This document shows, piece after piece, positions 38,867 through 47,400 of a stretch of DNA of 64,000 nucleotides. The stretch is from Vicingaceae bacterium. Lineage in GTDB: Bacteria > Bacteroidota > Bacteroidia > Flavobacteriales_E > Vicingaceae. The notes under the pieces were generated by a model. It saw nothing but the letters and a program-made list of their open reading frames with translations, was not told the origin of the DNA and did not search any database. The first letter of the stretch is position 1. Every line of letters begins with the position of its first letter. The stretch lies in NCBI GenBank assembly GCA_026003395.1, contig BPHE01000001.1, positions 173,477 through 237,476 of the forward strand, written 5' to 3'. The position numbers and the translations under genes were made by a program.

Positions 38867-39618
38867 TTATCAATAAAAATTTCTCCCGGATATTGAACAT
38901 CCGTCAAAAACAAAGCATGCGGCGGCGCTGTAGCCGAAGCCAGTTTTCTGTCTTTTTTCTCAAAAATAATCTCCAAATCTTCTATGGTCAATTTCCCCAA
39001 TCCAATGTCTATCAATGTTCCGACAAGTATCCTTACCATACTTCTCAAAAAACGGTTTGCCCTTATGATAAACACATATCCTCCATCATTTGTCTTTTCC
39101 CATCTTGATTCGTAAATATCACACAAGTAATGTTTGTTTTGTGAATGTGCGGCACAAAAACTTTCAAAATCTTTTTGCCTTTTAATTAATTCTGCCGCAA
39201 GGTTCATTTTCTCTATGTTTAAATCCTGTCTTACCCAATAGGAAAAATAAATCTTAAAAGGGTCTTTGAGTGTATGCACATAATAACGATACTCCCTGCT
39301 TATTGCAGAATAACGGGCATGTGCATCCTGTATTACTTTTAACAATTCGTAAAACACTATGCCTTGATCAAAATACCTGTTTAATTTGTACAACAACTCA
39401 CCCGGATTTTCCAATATGGCAGGAACATCAAAATGACAATACATACATTTGGCATGTACTCCGGCGTCTGTCCGGCCGGCTCCTACAACATATACCTCAT
39501 TTCCGGTCAAATGCGTCAATGCTTTATTTATCTCACCTTGCACGGTTTTGGCATTTTTTTGTATCTGCCAACCATGAAACTTACTCCCATTATATGCCAG
39601 TTTCAAAAAATAACGCAT
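38863..39618 (-). CDS. truA: tRNA pseudouridine(38-40) synthase
   Basis: The protein starts MRYFLKLAYNGSKFHGWQIQ (251 residues from 39618) and shows the catalytic aspartate in GAGRTDAGVHA (D51), the SREYRYYVHT stretch and NRFLRSMVRILVGTLIDIG near the C-terminus. TruA isomerises uridines 38-40 in the anticodon arm of tRNAs. An upstream ATG at 39654 is possible but adds twelve residues unlike the family. The 3' end overlaps the ABC exporter by 4 bases, so the two are co-transcribed. Confidence 0.92.
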   Translation of the reverse strand: MRYFLKLAYNGSKFHGWQIQKNAKTVQGEINKALTHLTGNEVYVVGAGRTDAGVHAKCMYCHFDVPAILENPGELLYKLNRYFDQGIVFYELLKVIQDAHARYSAISREYRYYVHTLKDPFKIYFSYWVRQDLNIEKMNLAAELIKRQKDFESFCAAHSQNKHYLCDIYESRWEKTNDGGYVFIIRANRFLRSMVRILVGTLIDIGLGKLTIEDLEIIFEKKDRKLASATAPPHALFLTDVQYPGEIFIDK

Positions 39619-39755
39619 AGCGCCTTTACATTGCTGCAATATTACGAATAACAAAAGGACAATTAACTTTGAAACTTATCAAACAATTAATTTTTGAGAA
39701 AATTTGGCAAATTCAGGGATTTAAAAACGTATGAATTCTGAACTTACAAAAATCT

Positions 39756-40811
39756 CTACGGTGTCACAACCCATTTTATCCGGCTTGTTTTTCCTGTATC
39801 ATGCTTTAACAAAACGATATAAATCCCCGGCTTATCCGGTGCGATTATTGAATGTCCTTCTTCTATTGATAAGTTATGTACCATTTTTTTTCCGGATAAA
39901 TCAAAAATTTCCACGCTTTCGATGCCATTCATCAACCGATGTGACGACAATACCCTTACAGGATTAGGCAAATCATAATATTCCTCAATTTTAAAATGTA
40001 ACCACCTGGGCGCGTCTTCGAAAGTTCCATTTTGATGCACTTTTCTTAATTTAACATAAACTTCCGGCATGTTCAGGTTTTTCAATTCATATACATACCG
40101 GCCGTCAATGCTTTTATCTGTTGTTACTCTGGCCAATTCTTGAAAACTCTCTCCATCCGGACTGACAGATATTTCGTAATAACTGATATTTTTCTCATCA
40201 TTGAAGGCCCATGTTACATATAAATCTCCATTATAGTAACTGCCATCTAAGAACCAAACATTCAAAGGCAAAGCACCACAAGAAGCACCACAAGCACTTC
40301 CGCCGGAAACATAATTCACCGTAAACTGAATAATTTCATCCTTTCTATTTGCATATCCTTCAATAGTAATGACATCCGGACCTGTTACAGTTTCCACATC
40401 GCTTATAGTAGCATTATGCGAACCACATTGCCATGGTTTGGAAGGATTGGCAATAGTGACAATTCTTAATTTATCGCATGAACCGGTACAACCGGCTCCA
40501 CATGAACCTCCATCATCCGCACCGGAAGCCGAACAGTTTGACCATTTTTGCATAACTGCATTTGCTTGCACCACACACCCTGAAGGAACATTTATCTGAA
40601 TTGACATGTGTTTATACCCACCATTACAATCACCTGAAGTTCCCGAACCACAATTAGGTCCTCCGTATGAAGTTAAATCACAGTTTGCCAAACATCCACA
40701 TCCGGTACCTGTTACATAGATTGCCCCGCTCTGACAAACATTTTGCGCCCGGCTTATTGAGAAGAACATTAAGAGTCCTAAAAAAACTACCCATATTTTA
40801 TTCAAACGCAT
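39756..40811 (-). CDS. Secreted cysteine- and glycine-rich protein with T9SS type A sorting tail
   Basis: The 351 residues have a signal peptide (about 1-22, ending SRAQ) and a cysteine-rich first part with GCGCLANCDL, NCGSGTSGDC and CGAGCTGSC. A beta-sandwich of about 100 residues follows (NVWFLDGSYYNGDLYVTWAF, then YYEISVSPDGESF). The tail (VRVLSSHRLMNGIESVEIFD, then GIYIVLLKHDTGKTSRIKW) is a typical type A T9SS sorting domain. It is a secreted or surface protein of unknown role. The many cysteine pairs suggest disulphide bonds or metal binding outside the cell. Confidence 0.78.
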   Translation of the reverse strand: MRLNKIWVVFLGLLMFFSISRAQNVCQSGAIYVTGTGCGCLANCDLTSYGGPNCGSGTSGDCNGGYKHMSIQINVPSGCVVQANAVMQKWSNCSASGADDGGSCGAGCTGSCDKLRIVTIANPSKPWQCGSHNATISDVETVTGPDVITIEGYANRKDEIIQFTVNYVSGGSACGASCGALPLNVWFLDGSYYNGDLYVTWAFNDEKNISYYEISVSPDGESFQELARVTTDKSIDGRYVYELKNLNMPEVYVKLRKVHQNGTFEDAPRWLHFKIEEYYDLPNPVRVLSSHRLMNGIESVEIFDLSGKKMVHNLSIEEGHSIIAPDKPGIYIVLLKHDTGKTSRIKWVVTP

Positions 40812-40824
40812 TAAAAAATAAAGT

Positions 40825-40832
40825 TATTTTTG
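40825..40832 (+). promoter_or_regulatory. Possible -7 box (TATTTTTG) for guaA
   Basis: TATTTTTG fits TAnnTTTG and lies 59 bases before the guaA ATG. No TTG is found at the right -33 distance. Confidence 0.3.
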
Positions 40833-40891
40833 CAACTCAAAATTAAGCAATCTTATAAAAGAACAAGTAAATTCTATGTTAATAAATATTT

Positions 40892-42421
40892 ATGAATGAA
40901 AAAATTGTGATATTAGACTGCGGCTCCCAATACACTCAATTGATAGCACGAAAAGTAAGAGAACTGAATGTTTACTGTGAAATTATTCCCTATTACACTA
41001 AAAATTTCATAGAAAAATCTGTAAAAGGAATTATCATCTCCGGTAGCCCTTTTTCGGTAAACCAATCTGAAGCACCGCAAATTCCGGATGTAGTTTTCTC
41101 TTCCGGTCTTCCCGTTTTAGGTATTTGCTATGGTGCCCAATACATCACCCAAAAATACGGCGGTACGGTTGAAAAATCTACACACAGGGAGTATGGCCGT
41201 TCTTTATTGAAAATTTTGCAACCCGATGATTTGCTTTTGAAAAATATACCGGACTCTTCACAAGTTTGGATGTCACATGGCGATACCATTATCACACCGT
41301 CCCCCGACGCTGAAATAATTGCCAAAACAGAAAACATCCCGGTTGCCGCTTTTAAAATGAGTAACAATCGCATCTGGGGAATACAATTCCATCCTGAAGT
41401 TTATCATTCTATTCATGGTAAGGACATTTTGAAAAATTTTGTGTTAAACATTTGCGGAATAAAACCTGAATGGACACCCGGTCACTTCATACACGAAACT
41501 ATTCAAGAGATACGCAATACCATAGGAAACGACAAGGTGGTATTAGGTCTCTCAGGCGGTGTCGACTCTTCTGTTGCCGCAATTTTGCTTCATAAAGCCA
41601 TCGGACGGCAATTGACCTGTATCTTTGTAAACAATGGATTATTAAGAAAAAATGAATTCAATCAAGTTTTGGAAACTTTCAAACAATTTGGTTTGAATAT
41701 TAAAGGCGTAGATGCTTCTTATCAATTTTTAAGTGCTCTTAAAGGTGTTACCGACCCGGAGCAAAAACGAAAAATTATTGGCAAAATTTTTATTGATGTT
41801 TTCGAACAAGAAGCACATAAAATACAGGACGTAAAATGGCTTGCACAAGGCACTATTTATCCGGATGTCATTGAATCAGTTTCTGTCAATGGGCCCAGTG
41901 CTACCATAAAATCTCATCATAATGTAGGTGGATTGCCTGAAAAAATGAATCTTAAAATAATCGAACCCTTGCGACTTTTGTTCAAAGATGAAGTTCGTCT
42001 TGTAGGTAAAGAATTAGGCATTCCGCCGGAAATACTCAACCGTCATCCTTTTCCCGGCCCCGGGCTTGCCATTCGTATCTTGGGAGAAGTCACCCCCGAA
42101 AAGGTACAAATTTTGCAGGAAGCCGATGATATTTATATAGAAACATTGAGAAAACACAATTTATACGATAAAATTTGGCAAGCCGGTGCTATTTTACTGG
42201 ATAGCCGTTCGGTTGGTGTGATGGGAGATGAACGCACTTATGAATATGTTTTGGCCCTTCGTGCAGTACACTCTACCGACGGAATGACTGCCGACTGGGT
42301 CCATTTGCCCTATGAAGTACTTGGAGAAATATCCAATAAAATTATCAACCGCGTTAAAGGCATCAACAGAGTTGTTTATGATATAAGTTCAAAACCTCCT
42401 GCAACCATCGAGTGGGAGTAA
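40892..42421 (+). CDS. guaA: GMP synthase (glutamine-hydrolysing)
   Basis: The 509 residues contain the class I glutamine amidotransferase (LGICYGAQY with the nucleophile Cys and QFHPEV with His-Glu), the ATP-pyrophosphatase motif [12 protein letters not shown] and the C-terminal dimerisation domain ([15 protein letters not shown] and a final TIEWE). It converts XMP to GMP. The ATG lies about 80 bases from the divergent secreted-protein gene, and the LysM gene follows after 18 bases. Confidence 0.97.
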   Translation: MNEKIVILDCGSQYTQLIARKVRELNVYCEIIPYYTKNFIEKSVKGIIISGSPFSVNQSEAPQIPDVVFSSGLPVLGICYGAQYITQKYGGTVEKSTHREYGRSLLKILQPDDLLLKNIPDSSQVWMSHGDTIITPSPDAEIIAKTENIPVAAFKMSNNRIWGIQFHPEVYHSIHGKDILKNFVLNICGIKPEWTPGHFIHETIQEIRNTIGNDKVVLGLSGGVDSSVAAILLHKAIGRQLTCIFVNNGLLRKNEFNQVLETFKQFGLNIKGVDASYQFLSALKGVTDPEQKRKIIGKIFIDVFEQEAHKIQDVKWLAQGTIYPDVIESVSVNGPSATIKSHHNVGGLPEKMNLKIIEPLRLLFKDEVRLVGKELGIPPEILNRHPFPGPGLAIRILGEVTPEKVQILQEADDIYIETLRKHNLYDKIWQAGAILLDSRSVGVMGDERTYEYVLALRAVHSTDGMTADWVHLPYEVLGEISNKIINRVKGINRVVYDISSKPPATIEWE

Positions 42422-42439
42422 ATTTTTTAAGATTTTTTT

Positions 42440-44359
42440 ATGAATAAAATACTGCAAATATTATTCACGGCTTACCTTACTTTTAGTTTTTTTACGCTCA
42501 AATCTCAAACACTTCAACATAAAGTTGAAAAAGGAGAAACTTTATATTCTATCGCAAAAAAATATAACATTGAAATTGACGATCTGATAAAAGCCAATCC
42601 GGAATTAATCGAACAACCGGTAAAAAAAGGACAATTATTAATCATTCCACAAAAAAACCCTCACGAATCATCCATAAAACCATCTTTACAGACACAGGAC
42701 ACTACCGGAAAAAATTTCATTATTCATACTGTACAAAAAGGAGAAACGTTATACTCTATAGCTAAAAAATACGGTGTCAGTGTTGATCAAATTATTTCTG
42801 AAAACCCTGAGACAGCCAATCAACCCCTGAGCATAGGACAGACATTAAAAATAAACCTCACTGAAAATAACGTAAATAAACAATATGGCATTGATTCTTC
42901 TCAATTTATATTTCATATCGTAAAGCCGGGTGAAACTCTTTTTTCCATTGCCCGAAACTATCAAGTAAACATAAATGAAATTATTAAAGAAAATCAAAAC
43001 ATTACTGAAAGCGATATTCATCCGGGGCAAACAATTAAAATTCGAATCGATAAATTAATCAAACCTGCCCAAATTTCTGCCGATACACCCGGAACATACT
43101 TTATACATGTGGTAAATAAAGGAGAAACTCTTTTTTCAATATCTAAAAAATTCGACATCAGTATTGACTCTATTGTTAAATATAATCCCGGTGTTGAATA
43201 CGGCATAAAAGAAGGACAAGAGTTAAAAATTCCGATAAAAACAACATTATCAGAATCGTCTTCAATCAATCTCCAGGACAATGTTTTAGACATTTTGGTG
43301 ATTTGTCCTTTTGAATTACAATTAAATAAAAACAGCATTGCACAACTTCAATCCGGACAAAACAAAACCATACATCCAAAATCTCAAGTGGCATTTGATT
43401 TTTACTTGGGGTGTCTTGCCGCAATCGATACTTTAAAAAACACATTTTTACCCTATGCCGTTAAAGTCGCTTTTGTAGATGAACAGCCCACAGATTCCCT
43501 TTCTTTTTCCACAAACCACTGGACCTCCATTTTAAAAAATTACGATTTAATTATTGGACCATTCTATACAGAAAATGTTCAAAAAGCCATAACCCAACTG
43601 AAAGGTTCAAAAATTCCTGTCATAGCTCCCATGATAGAAGACAACAAATTGATTATGGAATATCCCTACCTGATTAAATGGCAATCATCAGCAGCAGCCA
43701 AAATGGAGTTTATGTCTAATTATATTAAAACCAAATTCGGCCGGCTACCTATAACGATTGTCAAAACTTCCCCAAAAGACAGTTTGCTTGAAAAAATCTT
43801 TTTTTCTGCATTAAAAAATGCACCCGGGCAATCATTATATCCAAACAATATTTATATTTCATATAATCAACACAAAAAAATTGATCAATATTTATCCTCA
43901 ACTGATACCAATATTATCGTAATCTTACCCGGCAATCAGGTAGTTTTTACAGAAATCATTAATTATTTGGCGGGTTTGGCATTAAAAGACAAAAAGACAT
44001 TAAAAGTTATCACACTTGATAATATACTTAAGTTTGACAATTTGGATTGGGATCACCTTAATGCTGTAAATTTACATATTGTATCATCCTATTTTATTTC
44101 GTCCATAGATTCGAATTTATTGAGTATTTATAATACAATTACAAACAAATATCAAATAATGCCAAATAAATATACATGGGCAGGATATGAAATAATGACA
44201 ACCTGCGTGATTCATTATAGTCAATTATTGAATGACCCGGTCAAAATTACATCCCAACTTAATCAACGACCTTTATTGTTTAAATCATTAGGAATAGAAG
44301 GAGGGAAAGAAAATTTCAGTCCTTTTATGTTTGAGTACAATCACTTTATGCTCAAATAA
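42440..44359 (+). CDS. LysM-repeat protein with periplasmic-binding-like C-terminal domain
   Basis: The 639 residues have a signal peptide (about 1-22). Four LysM repeats follow at about 28-72, 90-135, 155-200 and 218-262; each starts with H-V-x-K/P-G-E-T-L-(Y/F)-S-I-(A/S) and holds a two-helix motif. They are separated by short polar linkers. From about residue 285 to the end the sequence looks like a type I periplasmic-binding or amidase-like domain (ILVICPFELQLN, IGPFYTENVQKAI, YLIKWQSSAAAK). Anchoring to peptidoglycan with a C-terminal sensor or binding domain is likely. It is co-directional with guaA. Confidence 0.85.
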   Translation: MNKILQILFTAYLTFSFFTLKSQTLQHKVEKGETLYSIAKKYNIEIDDLIKANPELIEQPVKKGQLLIIPQKNPHESSIKPSLQTQDTTGKNFIIHTVQKGETLYSIAKKYGVSVDQIISENPETANQPLSIGQTLKINLTENNVNKQYGIDSSQFIFHIVKPGETLFSIARNYQVNINEIIKENQNITESDIHPGQTIKIRIDKLIKPAQISADTPGTYFIHVVNKGETLFSISKKFDISIDSIVKYNPGVEYGIKEGQELKIPIKTTLSESSSINLQDNVLDILVICPFELQLNKNSIAQLQSGQNKTIHPKSQVAFDFYLGCLAAIDTLKNTFLPYAVKVAFVDEQPTDSLSFSTNHWTSILKNYDLIIGPFYTENVQKAITQLKGSKIPVIAPMIEDNKLIMEYPYLIKWQSSAAAKMEFMSNYIKTKFGRLPITIVKTSPKDSLLEKIFFSALKNAPGQSLYPNNIYISYNQHKKIDQYLSSTDTNIIVILPGNQVVFTEIINYLAGLALKDKKTLKVITLDNILKFDNLDWDHLNAVNLHIVSSYFISSIDSNLLSIYNTITNKYQIMPNKYTWAGYEIMTTCVIHYSQLLNDPVKITSQLNQRPLLFKSLGIEGGKENFSPFMFEYNHFMLK

Positions 44360-44385
44360 TTTCTTAAAATTTTCTAAATTTTCCC

Positions 44386-44412
44386 GGCAACTTTTTTTTC
44401 TTTTTTCGTTTA
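44386..44412 (+). promoter_or_regulatory. ECF-sigma-like promoter of the repeat adhesin, GGCAAC-N15-CGTTTA
   Basis: GGCAAC (44386-44391) and CGTTTA (44407-44412) are separated by 15 bases, mostly T. CGTTTA ends 16 bases before the ATG at 44429. The left flank (TTTTCC) and the T-run after GGCAAC also match the copy at 11197. Confidence 0.6.
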
Positions 44413-44428
44413 AAAAAAAAAATTGTTT

Positions 44429-47400
44429 ATGAGAAAATTGTTTTATTTTTTAACTCTATTTATACTCTTTTATTTTGATTTAGATGCACAGACAACAGTT
44501 TCGTTTGGATGTACCGGAAGTCCACAAACTTGGACTGTTCCTCCATGTGTTACAAGTATTAATGTTGTAGTAGCTGGAGCAAAAGGAGGAGGTGCAAATG
44601 GAGGACCGGGTGCTGTAGTGTCCGCCACATTAAATGTTACACCCGGACAAGTATTGCAAATCAATGTAGGTTGTACGGGCAATTGCCCCGGCGGTGGATG
44701 GAATGGTGGAGGAAGTGGAGGAACAGCATCCGGTATATCCAATTATGGTTGTGGAGGTGGTGGCGCATCCGATATACGTATTGCCCCTTATGGACTTGGA
44801 AATAGATTGATCGTTGCAGGCGGGGGTGGTGGAATGGGTGGTGGTGACACTGACGCCAATGGTGGAAGTGGTGGCTGTCCTAACGGTACAGGAGGTACAA
44901 GCCCTTTCGGACAAGGTGGAAGTGGCGCAACTACAACATCCGGAGGTAGTGGAGGTCCGCCCTGGATTTCCAGTGGAAATTGGGGACAAAACGGCAGCTT
45001 AGGTCAAGGAGGAAACGGCGCTACCGATCCTTGTTATAACTTAGGTCCAGGTGGAGGTGGAGGTGGAGGTTATTATGGCGGTGGAGGTGGAGGTAGTGAT
45101 TGCTTTGGAAGTTATCCACTCGGCGGTGGTGGAGGTGGTGGAGGTTCCAGTTTAATACCTGCAGGAGGAACCTGTAATTCAAATAACTATGGAAATGGAT
45201 ATGTTCAAATCACGTATACACAGAATTTACCCACTGTAAGTATAACACCATCAAACCCAGCCATTTGTGCCGGCCAGTCTGTTACTTTAACTGCTAATGT
45301 ATCTCCTTCCGGTGGTACATTCTCGTGGTCGCCCGGAGGACAAACTACTCAATCAATTACTGTTTCGCCTGCTTCAACAACAACATATACCGTAACATAT
45401 AATTTAAATGGATGTGTCACAACATCGTCTACAACAATAACCGTGAATCCTTTACCCTCACCAACGGCTTCCTCTAACTCCCCCATCTGCGCCGGGCAAA
45501 CACTGAACCTCTCTGCTACCGGAGGAGTTTCTTACTCATGGACAGGACCCAATGGTTTCTCTTCTAATTCGCAAAATCCTGCCATCCCCAATGCTTCTAC
45601 TGCTGCTTCGGGAACATACACCGTCACCGTAACCGATGCCAATGGCTGCTCCAATACGGCTACGACCAATGTGACGGTCAATCCGCTTCCCAACCCAACG
45701 GCATCCTCTAACTCCCCCATCTGCGCCGGGCAAACACTGAACCTCTCTGCTACCGGAGGAGTTTCCTATTCCTGGTCGGGTCCTAATGGTTTCTCTTCTA
45801 ATTCGCAAAACCCTTCTATTCCCAATGCTTCTACTGCTGCTTCTGGCACTTATACCGTCACCGTAACCAATGCCAATGGCTGCTCTAATTCGGCTACGAC
45901 CAATGTGACGATCAATCCGCTTCCCAACCCAACGGCTTCCTCTAACTCCCCCATTTGTGCCGGGCAAACACTGAACCTCTCTGCTACCGGAGGAGTTTCT
46001 TACTCATGGACAGGACCCAATGGGTTCTCTTCTAATTCGCAAAACCCTTCCATCCCCAATGCTTCTACTGCTGCTTCTGGAACATACACCGTCACTGTAA
46101 CCGGATCAAACGGTTGTGTTAACTCAGCAACTACCAATGTTACAGTTAACCCTTTGCCTAATCCAAACCCATCTTCCAACTCCCCAATTTGCGCAGGTCA
46201 AACGTTAAATCTTAATTCCGCTGCCGGGATGTCATCATATTCCTGGTCCGGGCCCAATGGGTTTTCTGCTAATTCGCAAAATCCTGCCATCCCCAATGCT
46301 TCTACTGCTGCTTCGGGTACTTACACCGTCACCGTAACCGATGCCAATGGCTGCTCTAATACGGCTACGACCAATGTGACGGTCAATCCGCTTCCCAACC
46401 CAACGGCATCCTCTAACTCCCCCATCTGCGCCGGGCAAACACTGAACCTCTCTGCTACCGGAGGAGTTTCCTATTCCTGGTCGGGTCCTAATGGTTTCTC
46501 TTCTAATTCGCAAAACCCTTCTATCCCCAATGCTTCTACTGCTGCTTCGGGAACATACACCGTCACCGTTACCGATGCCAATGGCTGCTCTAATACGGCT
46601 ACGACCAATGTGACGGTCAATCCGCTGCCCAACCCTACGGCTTCCTCCAATTCTCCTATCTGCTCCGGGCAAACGTTGAACCTCTCTGCTACCGGAGGAG
46701 TTTCTTACTCATGGACAGGACCCAATGGGTTTCTCTTCTAATTCGCAAAACCCTTCCATCCCCAATGCTTCTACTGCTGCATCAGGCACTTATACCGTCA
46801 CTGTAACCGGATCAAACGGTTGTATTAACTCAGCAACTACCAATGTTACAGTTAACCCTTTACCCAATCCAAATCCTTCTTCCAACTCCCCAATATGCGC
46901 AGGTCAAACCTTAAATCTTAATGCTGCTGCAGGTATGACATCTTACTCCTGGTCAGGACCCAATGGATTTTCAGCTAATTCGCAAAACCCTTCCATCCCC
47001 AATGCTTCTACTGCTGCCTCGGGAACATACACCGTCACCGTTACTGATGCCAATGGTTGCTCTAATACGGCTAGCATTAATGTATTAGTTAACGCTTCTC
47101 TTTCTCTTACACCTTCTTCAAATTCACCGATTTGTCAAGGGCAAACATTAAATCTTTCTGTTTCTCCTAATGGTCTTGTATCATATTCTTGGACAGGCCC
47201 CAACGGGTACTCATCAAATCAGCAAAACCCTACTATTAATAATGCTACAATAGACGCTTCAGGAACTTATTCTGTTACGGCTATTGACGCTAATGGTTGT
47301 CAAGGTTCAGCTACAATAAATGTGACAGTCAACCCGCTGCCCACCCCAACGGCGTCCTCTAACTCCCCTATCTGTGCCGGGCAAACACTCAACCTCTCTG

